From NCBI GenBank assembly GCA_022704885.1, contig JAKJFO010000079.1, positions 1 to 16,825 on the forward strand: a stretch of 16,825 bases of DNA. Direction: 5' to 3'. The notes below the pieces were generated by a model that worked only from the letters and a program-made list of their open reading frames with translations, was not told the DNA's origin and did no database searches. Origin of the DNA: Candidatus Rifleibacteriota bacterium. GTDB taxonomy: Bacteria; Riflebacteria; Ozemobacteria; Ozemobacterales; Ozemobacteraceae. Both the position numbers and the translations under genes were made by a program. This document shows, piece by piece, positions 1 to 7,317 of the stretch (position 1 is the first letter of the stretch; every line of letters begins with the position of its first letter).

Positions 1-138
1 GCCAAATATCAGGAACTCTACAAGCTCTACAACGAAATGCTCTCTCAGGGTCGCCAGGCTGATGCCATGAAGGTTGCCCAGGAAATGAACAAGGCCAAGG
101 CTGAATACGAAAGTCTCAAAGCCAAAGCCGGTCAGTAA
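1..138 (+). CDS. C-terminal fragment of an unrecognised helical protein
   Basis: An open frame enters from the left edge and reads 45 codons to a TAA stop at 136-138. The visible residues are rich in Lys, Glu, Ala, Gln and Met, with no Pro. They begin AKYQELYKLYNEMLSQ and end ESLKAKAGQ, which suggests a long alpha-helix or coiled coil. The frame is followed directly by a strong terminator, so this is a real gene end. Too little is visible to name a family, and the start lies outside the window. Confidence 0.75.
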   Translation, partial: AKYQELYKLYNEMLSQGRQADAMKVAQEMNKAKAEYESLKAKAGQ

Positions 139-164
139 GCTGACCTTTCGTAGATAAAAAAGCT

Positions 165-196
165 CCCTCAGGCGAAAGCCTGAGGGCTTTTTTTTT
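165..196 (+). terminator. Intrinsic terminator after the left-edge gene
   Basis: A perfect 9-bp GC-rich stem (CCCTCAGGC at 165-173 with GCCTGAGGG at 178-186) is closed by a GAAA tetraloop. It is followed by C and a run of nine T at 188-196. The A-rich stretch before the stem can pair with the T run, so it may also work on the minus strand. It separates the left-edge gene from the pilin operon. Confidence 0.93.
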
Positions 197-222
197 GCAA
201 CATCCCGAATGTATTCTCCGTA

Positions 223-228
223 TATAAT
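223..228 (+). promoter_or_regulatory. Possible upstream -10 element (P1) of the pilin-like operon
   Basis: A perfect TATAAT lies at 223-228, but no good -35 hexamer is present at 16-18 bp upstream. TTGCAA at 195-200 is 22 bp away, which is too far. If used, transcription would start near 235 and give a 5' leader of about 145 nt that contains the hairpins at 248-293 and 347-362. Confidence 0.3.
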
Positions 229-247
229 GTAGAGTAGAAATCATCGG

Positions 248-293
248 CGCCATAATAGCGTCCCGAAGAATCAGGCTTCGGAAATTCGTGGCG
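248..293 (+). promoter_or_regulatory. Nested stem-loop in the leader of the pilin-like operon
   Basis: The outer stem CGCCA (248-252) pairs with TGGCG (289-293). The inner stem CCGAAG (263-268) pairs with CTTCGG (276-281) around a 7-nt loop. Asymmetric internal loops lie between them, and TTTTCTT follows. It could be a weak terminator, an RNA regulatory element or chance. It matches no riboswitch that I recognise; in particular I do not see the conserved core of the GEMM cyclic-dinucleotide riboswitch. Confidence 0.3.
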
Positions 294-298
294 TTTTC

Positions 299-327
299 TT
301 GATTTGCCCGGGTCTTTGCTATATCAT
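299..327 (+). promoter_or_regulatory. Likely sigma-70-type promoter (P2) of the pilin-like operon
   Basis: TTGATT (299-304) and TATCAT (322-327) are 17 bp apart, matching the consensus at 4/6 and 5/6. The predicted start near 334 leaves a leader of about 45 nt, with a small CGGCA/TGCCG hairpin (347-351 with 358-362) just before the Shine-Dalgarno sequence. The spacing makes it a better candidate than the -10 element at 223-228. Confidence 0.45.
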
Positions 328-379
328 GATGTACTGAGTTGTTTACCGGCAAAAGTGTGCCGTTCAGGGGAGAGATGCA

Positions 380-1156
380 GTGGATGACGACAAAAACAAG
401 GTGATGCTGATCATCGGCCTGGCTTTGCTTGGCGTAATGTTTATCGGCATGATTTTCTTCAGGCCAGCAAAACCGCAACCAGGCAGTGAATCGCCACCAC
501 GCCGCATCGCCGGCAAAAAAACCGAACCGGCAAAAACCTATCAGCAGCCACAACAGCAACAGCACGCCACGCGCAGAGTCGGCCCACGCACGGTGCGTGG
601 CGCTGAAACCGCTGCCAAAGCCAGGGAAGCGCATCGTGAAGAAATCCGCAAAGCCGGCGCCAAGTGGCTCGAAAAACTGATCGAGGACCCTACCGTATCG
701 ACCCATACCCGCGAACTATATGCGGCGAGAAACAACCCGACCATTCAATCGGCAGTGTATTACCTCTACAATGGTGACAAACTGCACGCCGCCGAAGAAT
801 TCGAGAAGGCTGCTCTCGATCAAACCAACCGCGTTTCAGTGAGATATGTCGCTATTCGTCAGCGCTTCTTCATGGCACGCACCCAGAGAAATCCCGACGA
901 CTATTTCAAATGGGGAAAAATGCTCGGCGAATTGATTAAAGACAATGATCTGAGCTTTTTCGATCAACCGCAGAGCTCAGAATTTCTTGATCGCATCAAA
1001 TATCAGGAGATCTATTACAAGGCACGTAACGACAAGGCCATGCAGGAAGCCATTGCGAATTACCTCATTAACGAAAAAAAGGGATACAACAAAGAACTGG
1101 CCATGGAAGAAGTCCTGCGTCGAATACGTGACGTAGAAGAGGAGCTTCAGGGATGA
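380..1156 (+). CDS. Single-pass membrane protein, first gene of the pilin-like operon
   Basis: This is a 258-residue protein of a family I do not recognise. The GTG start at 380 is chosen because AGGGGAG at 366-372 sits 7 nt upstream; the nearby ATG at 375 is in another frame. One hydrophobic membrane segment spans about residues 8-27. A basic, Pro/Gln-rich linker follows at about 28-68, including a QQPQQQQ stretch, and then a soluble helical domain to the end. The segment NGDKLHAAEEFEKAAL at about 131-146 looks like part of a tetratricopeptide-type helical pair, but no clear repeat array is present. Its stop overlaps the next start by 4 nt (ATGA at 1153-1156), so translation is probably coupled to the GspK/PilX-like gene. 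From context I infer a pilus or secretion assembly accessory protein. The basic residues after the membrane segment leave the orientation uncertain. Confidence 0.85.
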   Translation: MDDDKNKVMLIIGLALLGVMFIGMIFFRPAKPQPGSESPPRRIAGKKTEPAKTYQQPQQQQHATRRVGPRTVRGAETAAKAREAHREEIRKAGAKWLEKLIEDPTVSTHTRELYAARNNPTIQSAVYYLYNGDKLHAAEEFEKAALDQTNRVSVRYVAIRQRFFMARTQRNPDDYFKWGKMLGELIKDNDLSFFDQPQSSEFLDRIKYQEIYYKARNDKAMQEAIANYLINEKKGYNKELAMEEVLRRIRDVEEELQG

Positions 1157-3885
1157 AACCAAGAAAAATGAATTGCCCTGTCAGCAGAAAAACCGGTTCG
1201 GCGTTTCTGGTCGCTATCGGCGCACTTTCAGTGCTGACCATCATGATTCTTTTCTTCTCCAACACAAGAACCGCGCGACGCTGGTCAACCCGCATGATGT
1301 CGAACGAATCCAAGGCCGAAGCTATGGCCGAAGCCGCAGTTCAGGTCGGCCTGAGAATGGTCGGCGACCAGATGAACGAAGCCGGTGAAGAATGGTACAA
1401 TAACCTGCGCATGCCGGGCAGCCTGCAGAATGGCGGCAGCACGCTTGCAGGTGATGGCAGCGACCTCCCCATGGATCTTCTGGCAGATTCAGAGAAACAG
1501 CTTGGAATAATAACTTCCAGCGATGCTGCTGCCGACGACTATCTCGGGACATTGCGCAGTCTCATGGAAAACGGCAGCTGGACCGTTCGCCTGTCAGCAA
1601 GCATAGCCTCTGCTGCGGCATTTGCCGGCATCGATGGTGACGGCAGCGAGAACGTAGCTGGCATAAACACAAAACCGGTCAGCGTCCTTGGAAACTTAGG
1701 CAGATTCGTCGACTCTCTCAACGCACCGGCAGACAGTCCCGTTTCTTTTGGAAGCCTGGTCAGCGCCTACAAGCTCAACATTTTGCTGCCCGAAGACCAC
1801 AGCGTCAGCGAAACCGAAGACAGCTTCACCGTCACCAAAAAGATTCTGTTCTTCAAGATCAAACTCAAGGGCGTTATCCGCCTAAAACTTCCGGTAAGAC
1901 AGACAAATCCGACGCGCGCTACCGATAAAATCGAAATCTCCGGATACGTCAGCCTCGGGCCATTCGGCAAAATCGACATTCCTCCCATCACGCTGAAAGC
2001 ATACAAAGACCTTCTTGCCGAAATGCTCGAGAGTTCAGCCCCATATCTGCCCGAATTTTCTTCACGCGGGCTGGTTAAAGACATCACCGGCGATACAGAC
2101 ACTATTTTCAGCTATTCATGGGGCGACACGAAAATCCGGAATTTTCTCAACGGCAAATGGGGTGCGGTCAGCGGACTGCCGGGTGTTTCCGCTGGTTGGA
2201 AAGATGATACCGCTGTCGAGAAGACAGGAGCACTAAGAATCAGAGCAGAGGTTTTCTTCGAGCCACAGGCTGGCAGTGGCAGGATCGTTCAACGAACTCT
2301 CGTAGCCGAAAGAGATTTCAAGATTTCTGACATGCAGCCGGTCGCGCCTGAATATGTATTTTTCATCAACAACAGCGAGGATGACGAAATCAAATTCATC
2401 GGAATCCCACCTGGTGGCACGACAGCCACATCTTCTGTTCACGCTGTACCACACGACCGTGATGATAACTATCGACTTAAATTTTCAAAACTCGATCAGG
2501 CATTCGGCTCAGGAGCAACTGACGAAAAGACTCTTGTTCCAGGAATGATACGCATCAACGGGACATCAGACATGGCCATACACCTGTTTACCGGCGGTCT
2601 CGAAGAAGCGCATACTACTCACTACAACGCCCTGATGGCTGACCACGATTCAAATCTGCGCCTGGACTCGAACAACAAAATCGATCCGCGCTTCAACTGG
2701 CTTGGCGGAGCCGAAATGCTCATGGATACGGTGTATCTCCCGATACCACCTGAAGAACCGGACAACGTCTACAACGAAACCCGCGAAGGCGTGGTCAAAA
2801 TGTGGGAAATCATGAAGGAAAAACTTACCCTCAATGTTCCAACCATGTTGTTTGGCGATTATATGGTTGAATATCCACTCAATGTCCAGATTGAATCCAA
2901 TCTCAAGCAACAATACAGCCAGCTTTCCGTACAGGCCAAGGTAAAAATCGACGGCGATGCCGCCATGGAAATGATGGATTCAGGCGGCGGGGGCGGGCCA
3001 CCGACTATAATCAAAGTTGAACTTTTATCCCAGGTTCCTCCAGCAGAAGATAACATCTGGAGAGTCAAATCAGTAGACGATGACGGCGACCCTTACGAAG
3101 TCGAACTGGCACCGCCTGATTATCCTGGCCCCTATGCTGTCGGCGATGAAGTCAACCTGGAAACAACAGCGGGTATTGGTGACATAAGCGCGGATACCCT
3201 TGACAAACTTGCTGACGTCGATAAATCGACGATTAAAATCAAGCACATCAGACGGGAAGAACCTTATGGCATCAGACTGATGCCCACAACCGCCAACTCC
3301 TCGTCATTCAATCCAGCCAACCCTGGTACGCGCCCGCCGGCTCTTTACAGCGACCTGCAGTATGCCAAAAAGGCCAAGTATTACTATGAAACAGCGGCTG
3401 ATTTTATCAGCGACATTCCCAATCGCAGCGCCGGTGGCTGCTTTGAGCTGGATGGCGTTACTTTCGTAAACAACGATGACATCAGCATGCCGGCAATAAC
3501 CGTTAAGGGCAAAGGCCTGATCGTCGGGCGTCTCAACATCAGAGTCACCGGCAACATCACGCGAGCTGATGACGACACAGTTTTCGGCCTGATCGCCCGC
3601 AATGGTGCAATAATGGTAAGTCCCGGCGTATCCAAAATCGAGGCGGCATGTTATTCTCACGAATGCTTGCAGAATTCCGCCGGCAGTTTACTGATCATCG
3701 ACGGCAATCTTGTTATGAATACCTTTGACCGAAATGTTTTCAATTCCGTGCAGGTGATGTATAATGCCCCTGCTTGCCGAACCACATTTCTGTCAGTGGT
3801 TCGCGACGTCGGAAAATATGATCCTGCACGCTATCACGCAGTATTAGGCAAACAATGGAGCCGCTACGAATATGAAAAGCGCTAG
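1153..3885 (+). CDS. Very large GspK/PilX-like minor pilin-type protein
   Basis: This 910-residue protein has a prepilin-like N-terminus. A basic leader ends in RKTG, and a hydrophobic helix follows at about residues 15-37. The usual Glu at mature position +5 is missing, as is typical of GspK and common in PilX. After the helix comes a helical stretch rich in Ala, Glu and Met, and then a long polar, beta-rich body. A glycine run lies at about 611-615, just before PP. The C-terminal region, about 760-890, has short repeated beta-like phrases (ITVKGKGLIVGRLNIRVTGN, LLIIDGNLVMNTF) like those at the end of large PilX-type and adhesin-type proteins. It starts inside the preceding stop and overlaps the next gene by 14 nt. 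Its place before I-like and J-like prepilins suggests a fibre-tip component. GspK is usually near 300 residues, so this is about three times longer. The family call rests on the N-terminus and context. Confidence 0.8.
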   Translation: MKPRKMNCPVSRKTGSAFLVAIGALSVLTIMILFFSNTRTARRWSTRMMSNESKAEAMAEAAVQVGLRMVGDQMNEAGEEWYNNLRMPGSLQNGGSTLAGDGSDLPMDLLADSEKQLGIITSSDAAADDYLGTLRSLMENGSWTVRLSASIASAAAFAGIDGDGSENVAGINTKPVSVLGNLGRFVDSLNAPADSPVSFGSLVSAYKLNILLPEDHSVSETEDSFTVTKKILFFKIKLKGVIRLKLPVRQTNPTRATDKIEISGYVSLGPFGKIDIPPITLKAYKDLLAEMLESSAPYLPEFSSRGLVKDITGDTDTIFSYSWGDTKIRNFLNGKWGAVSGLPGVSAGWKDDTAVEKTGALRIRAEVFFEPQAGSGRIVQRTLVAERDFKISDMQPVAPEYVFFINNSEDDEIKFIGIPPGGTTATSSVHAVPHDRDDNYRLKFSKLDQAFGSGATDEKTLVPGMIRINGTSDMAIHLFTGGLEEAHTTHYNALMADHDSNLRLDSNNKIDPRFNWLGGAEMLMDTVYLPIPPEEPDNVYNETREGVVKMWEIMKEKLTLNVPTMLFGDYMVEYPLNVQIESNLKQQYSQLSVQAKVKIDGDAAMEMMDSGGGGGPPTIIKVELLSQVPPAEDNIWRVKSVDDDGDPYEVELAPPDYPGPYAVGDEVNLETTAGIGDISADTLDKLADVDKSTIKIKHIRREEPYGIRLMPTTANSSSFNPANPGTRPPALYSDLQYAKKAKYYYETAADFISDIPNRSAGGCFELDGVTFVNNDDISMPAITVKGKGLIVGRLNIRVTGNITRADDDTVFGLIARNGAIMVSPGVSKIEAACYSHECLQNSAGSLLIIDGNLVMNTFDRNVFNSVQVMYNAPACRTTFLSVVRDVGKYDPARYHAVLGKQWSRYEYEKR

Positions 3886-4300
3886 CCGGCATGGCTACTC
3901 GATGCTCGAGGTCATGATCGCGGCAGTTATCTTTGCTCTGGCAATAATTCCTATCTATCGAATTCTGGCGCAGCAGTCGGCCCAGGAAGTTGAGGCTGCC
4001 AAGCTTTCGCTGGCCAAATCCATTCTCGCTTCTGTCAAAGAAGAAATCCTTTCGCGGCCATTCAAAGAAGTTCTGGCCGGGGTCTCAGACGGAAAGCTTG
4101 AAGGACAGCCGTATCCCTTTTCGCTGACGAAATTGATCGAAGCTCAAAAAGATCATCGAGATTTTGAACTTGAAGTTCTTGCCACTCCGAAAATGGACGA
4201 CAAGGCACTTGAAATGAAAGCGGTCGTCACCTATACAGGCCTGAATGGCGTTACCAAAACCGAGGAGCTACCTTTTCTGCATGTTCTCCAGGATTATTAA
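3872..4300 (+). CDS. Type IV prepilin / minor pseudopilin, GspI/PilV-like
   Basis: This 142-residue protein has a classic class-III signal. The short basic leader MKSASRHG is followed by YSMLEVMIAAVIFALAI, so cleavage after Gly8 leaves Tyr at +1 and the invariant Glu at +5. The hydrophobic N-terminal helix would hold the subunit in the inner membrane before assembly. The short globular domain (about residues 35-142) and the single-helix layout resemble GspI or PilV minor pilins. The start overlaps the upstream gene by 14 nt, with GGAG at 3857-3860, 11 nt ahead. The next prepilin gene overlaps its 3' end. Processing by a PilD-type prepilin peptidase is expected from the family; no such gene lies in this window. 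The exact class (I, V or H) is inferred from gene order and size. Confidence 0.9.
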   Translation: MKSASRHGYSMLEVMIAAVIFALAIIPIYRILAQQSAQEVEAAKLSLAKSILASVKEEILSRPFKEVLAGVSDGKLEGQPYPFSLTKLIEAQKDHRDFELEVLATPKMDDKALEMKAVVTYTGLNGVTKTEELPFLHVLQDY

Positions 4301-4853
4301 AAAGAAATCAGCTTTTACTCTTATTGAAACCCTTATAGCCAGTCTTGTTTTCACTATCGTAGCCTACGGTATTTACCAGGCCTGGTCACATATCACCTAT
4401 AATCAGGCGGTTGCCGAAGCTCGCGGACGGGCCAAAAGCGATGTCGAAATAATTGCCAGAAACCTCGAGCGGGACATTTCAATGGCCCGCGCCGGCAGTA
4501 TCGCAGGCAACTCTGGTGATGACGGGATCACCCTGACGATAACCAGAAAAACCGCAGGTGGCCAGCCAAGAGATGTCGTAATAACCTACGCCCGCGCCGG
4601 CAACGAATTCACCCGAACCGAAGATGGTAACAACAACCCGCTCACTCTCAATCTCAAAGAATTCAGCTGGGCCCGCGAGGTTACGGCCAGCGGAGTTATC
4701 TACCTGACAACCACTGTAGAAGTTCCCGTCAGAGGATTTGACGTTGTACAGACCCACAAACAGGAATCAATGGCAACTGTCAGGGAAGAAGCCATCGGGG
4801 CCGGCGACGATTCGCGCTGGAAAAGGTCGGGCGATCTGCTCAACAACTGGTGA
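4281..4853 (+). CDS. Type IV prepilin / minor pseudopilin, GspJ/PilW-like
   Basis: The protein has 190 residues. The ATG at 4281 is preferred over the in-frame ATG at 4245 because it gives a normal short basic leader, MFSRIIKKKSA, and follows GAGGAG at 4262-4267. Cleavage after Ala11 gives mature FTLIETLIASLVFTIVAYGI with Glu at +5. Ala instead of Gly at -1 is an accepted variant. The globular part contains EIIARNLERDISMARAGSI, the conserved helix-to-sheet region of GspJ/PilW-type proteins, followed by beta-rich sequence. The gene overlaps the upstream prepilin by 20 nt and ends the four-gene operon. With the K-like and I-like proteins it would complete an I-J-K tip set. No hairpin follows the stop, although a run of seven T does (4854-4860). 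Confidence 0.88.
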   Translation: MFSRIIKKKSAFTLIETLIASLVFTIVAYGIYQAWSHITYNQAVAEARGRAKSDVEIIARNLERDISMARAGSIAGNSGDDGITLTITRKTAGGQPRDVVITYARAGNEFTRTEDGNNNPLTLNLKEFSWAREVTASGVIYLTTTVEVPVRGFDVVQTHKQESMATVREEAIGAGDDSRWKRSGDLLNNW

Positions 4854-4881
4854 TTTTTTTGCGTGTCTGCTCATCATTCTC

Positions 4882-4910
4882 TTGTCAGACAAGCCAGTAA
4901 ATGATATTTT
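4882..4910 (+). promoter_or_regulatory. Candidate promoter of the NhaC-family antiporter gene
   Basis: TTGTCA (4882-4887, 5/6 match) is followed after 17 bp by TATTTT (4905-4910, 4/6). A TG at 4902-4903 forms an extended -10. The predicted start near 4917 leaves a leader of about 25 nt. The -35 lies in an imperfect palindrome, CTTGTCAGACAAG (4881-4893), which could be an operator or chance. Confidence 0.4.
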
Positions 4911-4941
4911 TCAGCTTATCCAATAGATGTCTGGAGAGAGA

Positions 4942-7155
4942 ATGAGAAGTCCAATCAAATTGTGCCTTTTTGTCCTGTTGTTTTTCTGCGGTAGTTCGCA
5001 GTTGTTCGCCCAGCTGCAGATATCTCCCCCGGATTTCACTCTTACTGGAATAAAAACGACCTTGAGTGTCAGCGGTCTCGACGAATCCAACCCGGAGCCA
5101 GTATTGTACCGGGTCGAAGTCGACGGTCAGTCTGTTCTTTCGGGAGTATCGAAGGAGAGCGAACTGAAAGAGATCAAGGTAGTTTTCCCCAATTCTGGCA
5201 ACGCGCAGATAAGCCTGAAGGTCGGCACTCAGACAGCAAATGCATCTGTTCGGAGCATACCGGGCTGGCTTTCGATACTTCCGCCGCTGGTCGCCATTAT
5301 ACTGGCGTTGTTGAGCCGCGAAGTCATCAGTTCGCTTTTTATCGGCATCTGGCTGGGTTCTGGAATCATCTACAATTACAATCCCTTTACCGGTTTTTTG
5401 CGGGCTCTCGATAAATATCTGCTTAACGCGCTTGCAGACACCGGGCACGCGGCCATCATCATCTTTTCGGTATGTCTGGGCGGCATGATAGGTGTCATCA
5501 ATCGAACCGGCGGCATGCAGGGCATTGTCGACAAAATTTCACAGAAAGTGCGTGGACCGCGCAGTGCGCAGCTTTCGGCCTGGCTGATGGGCGTTCTGAT
5601 TTTTTTCGATGACTACGCCAACACGCTGATCGTCGGCAATTCGATGCGCCCGATCACCGATGAAAACAAGATATCACGCGAAAAGCTCAGCTATATCGTT
5701 GATTCAACTGCCGCACCAGTTGCCGGTATCGCTGTGCTCTCGACCTGGATCGGCTACGAAATCGGCCTGATCAGAGAGTCTTACGTTGCGCTCGGCATCG
5801 CCGAGACTAATTTTTATGGTGTTTTTCTACAGACCATACCTTTTCGCTTCTACTGCCTGCTGGCACTCTTCTTCGGCTTTCTGATCGCGGCCACCCGTCG
5901 CGATTTTGGCCCGATGCTGGCCGCTGAGCAGCGTGCCGTGCATGAAGGCAAAATACTTGCTGATAATGCCAAACCCATCAGCAGCCCGGAAGCGGCGGCA
6001 CCAAAACTGCCCGACGAAATGCCGAAGCGCTGGTATAATGCAGCGATTCCGATTGCCATAGTGATCGTCGGTACGTTTATCGGTCTTCTCGGCGATGGCG
6101 GCATGTACGCGCCACATTATCATCTCGCCAATGGCGGCGCAACGAAAGTAAGCGAAAAATCTGAAGAATGGACAGTCAAGAGCGTTTCTTCAGATACAAA
6201 AACCGCAGTCGTCGCCAACCAGAACTGCAGCTTTGCCCGCATAAACTATGACGCCAGCAGCGGATGGGCAGGCAAAACCGGTGCTGAAGCGGCCATCGAA
6301 ATAGAACAACTTGAAGAGGGCGCCTCGGTGTATCTTGAACTGGCTCCTTCGACCATGACTTTTTCTGAAAAGGCGCGAACGGCCTTTGCTGGAGCTGACT
6401 CCACCCGGGTGCTTATCTGGGTGAGTGTTATCGGCTCGATCATCGCCCTGCTGCTCGGGCTGGCCCAGGGCCTGATAACTCTTGACGCCGGCTTCAAAGC
6501 CTGGACAGACGGCGCGCGCACTCTGGTGATGGCAGTGATGATCATGCTGCTGGCCTGGTCGATCAACGGCATCTGCACCGACCTTGGAACCGCTAAATAC
6601 ATAGTCGAAATGGTGACCGATGTCATACCTTACTGGCTGCTGCCTACAATTATCTTCATTCTCGCCTGTCTGATTTCTTTTTCGACCGGCACCAGCTGGG
6701 GAACCATGGCAATTCTGCTGCCGATAAGCATTCCGCTTGCTTACCAGCTCAATCTGAAACATTACGAAGAAGCGATCGCCATGCTGCCGAACGCTCCCGA
6801 AGCCGGACTCTATGTAAAGGAAATGATTCTGGTCTCGATCGGCGCGGTTCTCGAAGGCTCGATATTCGGTGACCACTGCAGCCCGATTTCTGACACAACC
6901 ATCATGTCATCGATGGCCTCTGGCTCAGATCACATAGATCACGTCAAAACCCAGATGCCCTATGCGGCAATCGTCGGGCTCGTTTCCATAGTTTTCTGTT
7001 ATATTCCTGCCGGGCTGGGATTTTCATCCTGGCTGCTTCTGCCCATCGCCATGCTGTTGCTGACTGCCTTCATTTTCGGGGTTGGGCGCAAAGCCGAAAG
7101 CCCGGTCGATGAAAAAAGTGAAAACACTGAATTTTCTTATGAACAAAATGCTTGA
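4942..7155 (+). CDS. NhaC-family Na+/H+ antiporter with secreted N-terminal domain
   Basis: Start at ATG 4942 (737 residues) is preferred over the in-frame ATG at 4927. GGAGAGAG at 4933-4940 is well spaced for it, and it leaves a clean signal peptide, about residues 1-23, ending LFA before Gln24. Residues 24-106 form a beta-rich extracytoplasmic domain. The transporter core then follows, with about ten or more membrane segments from residue 112. Family motifs are FFDDYANTLIVG (221-232), SFSTGTSWGTMAI (579-591) and GSIFGDHCSPISDTTIM (639-655). These polar, Asp/Ser/Thr-rich re-entrant segments are typical of NhaC and the wider ion-transporter superfamily. The expected role is proton-coupled export of sodium for pH and salt balance; other NhaC-like members carry organic acids, so the substrate is not certain. 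A hydrophilic insertion of about 100 residues (386-486) splits the membrane core. Family members are commonly about 450-550 residues. The gene appears monocistronic, but its stop codon lies inside the infC promoter. Confidence 0.9.
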   Translation: MRSPIKLCLFVLLFFCGSSQLFAQLQISPPDFTLTGIKTTLSVSGLDESNPEPVLYRVEVDGQSVLSGVSKESELKEIKVVFPNSGNAQISLKVGTQTANASVRSIPGWLSILPPLVAIILALLSREVISSLFIGIWLGSGIIYNYNPFTGFLRALDKYLLNALADTGHAAIIIFSVCLGGMIGVINRTGGMQGIVDKISQKVRGPRSAQLSAWLMGVLIFFDDYANTLIVGNSMRPITDENKISREKLSYIVDSTAAPVAGIAVLSTWIGYEIGLIRESYVALGIAETNFYGVFLQTIPFRFYCLLALFFGFLIAATRRDFGPMLAAEQRAVHEGKILADNAKPISSPEAAAPKLPDEMPKRWYNAAIPIAIVIVGTFIGLLGDGGMYAPHYHLANGGATKVSEKSEEWTVKSVSSDTKTAVVANQNCSFARINYDASSGWAGKTGAEAAIEIEQLEEGASVYLELAPSTMTFSEKARTAFAGADSTRVLIWVSVIGSIIALLLGLAQGLITLDAGFKAWTDGARTLVMAVMIMLLAWSINGICTDLGTAKYIVEMVTDVIPYWLLPTIIFILACLISFSTGTSWGTMAILLPISIPLAYQLNLKHYEEAIAMLPNAPEAGLYVKEMILVSIGAVLEGSIFGDHCSPISDTTIMSSMASGSDHIDHVKTQMPYAAIVGLVSIVFCYIPAGLGFSSWLLLPIAMLLLTAFIFGVGRKAESPVDEKSENTEFSYEQNA

Positions 7156-7180
7156 CACAGCATTGAAGCTTTGATAATAT
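7152..7180 (+). promoter_or_regulatory. Promoter of the infC-rpmI-rplT operon
   Basis: A perfect TTGACA at 7152-7157 contains the TGA stop of the antiporter gene. Downstream, GATAAT (7173-7178, 5/6, 15-bp spacer) or TAATAT (7175-7180, 4/6, 17-bp spacer) can serve as the -10. A start near 7186 would give a leader of about 140 nt before infC. Confidence 0.6.
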
Positions 7181-7274
7181 CGAAAGACAGCAAGCAGGAT
7201 TTATATCCTCACCTCAAGCAACCACGCAAAGAGGTTGGCCCTCTAAAGGCCGCATGAAAGATGCAAGTCATTTC

Positions 7275-7310
7275 ATGGAGTAGCGTTCTGCTGCTCCATT
7301 TTTTATTTTT
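7275..7310 (+). terminator. Leader terminator (attenuator) before infC
   Basis: A 10-bp stem, ATGGAGTAGC (7275-7284) with GCTGCTCCAT (7290-7299) and one G-U pair, encloses loop GTTCT. It is followed by TTTTTT, A, TTTTT to 7310. It has the form of a complete intrinsic terminator, yet it ends only 2 nt before the infC Shine-Dalgarno sequence. It must therefore be a conditional terminator rather than an operon end. Confidence 0.85.
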
Positions 7311-7312
7311 CT

Positions 7313-7317
7313 GGAGG
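7313..7317 (+). promoter_or_regulatory. Shine-Dalgarno sequence that fixes the AUC start of infC
   Basis: GGAGG lies 7 nt before ATC at 7325, which is ideal spacing. No ATG, GTG or TTG is in frame between it and residue 25 of IF3, so it decides the unusual start. It sits immediately after the attenuator T run, so terminator folding could also affect access to it. Confidence 0.85.

Larger units (their letters stand above)
7186..7317 (+). promoter_or_regulatory. Structured attenuator leader of infC-rpmI-rplT, probably L20-responsive
   Basis: Several short stems can form, some of them mutually exclusive. AGGAT/ATCCT pairs 7196-7200 with 7205-7209. ACCTC/GAGGT pairs 7211-7215 with 7231-7235. AGAGG/CCTCT (7230-7234 with 7240-7244) competes with GGCC/GGCC (7237-7240 with 7248-7251). 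CATGAAA (7253-7259) can pair with TTTCATG (7271-7277), which takes the first three bases of the terminator stem at 7275-7284. The layout matches the L20 leader logic known from Bacillus subtilis, in which ribosomal protein L20 binds the infC leader and favours termination. L20 as the ligand is inferred from the operon content. I cannot score the Rfam L20 leader model here. Confidence 0.55.

Noticed and set aside
4245..4247. ATG as the start of the GspJ-like prepilin
   Set aside because: It adds 12 residues with no prepilin character. ATG 4281 gives a normal basic leader and has GAGGAG upstream.
4885..5448. A 187-codon minus-strand frame over the antiporter 5' part
   Set aside because: It covers the signal peptide and first domain of a well-supported gene and its own promoter region, and the translation resembles no protein family.
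6190..6876. A 228-codon open frame on the minus strand inside the antiporter gene
   Set aside because: It lies opposite highly conserved NhaC motifs, has low-complexity His/Gln/Arg-rich composition and no ribosome binding site. It is a shadow of the + strand gene, as are the other long minus-strand frames in the window.
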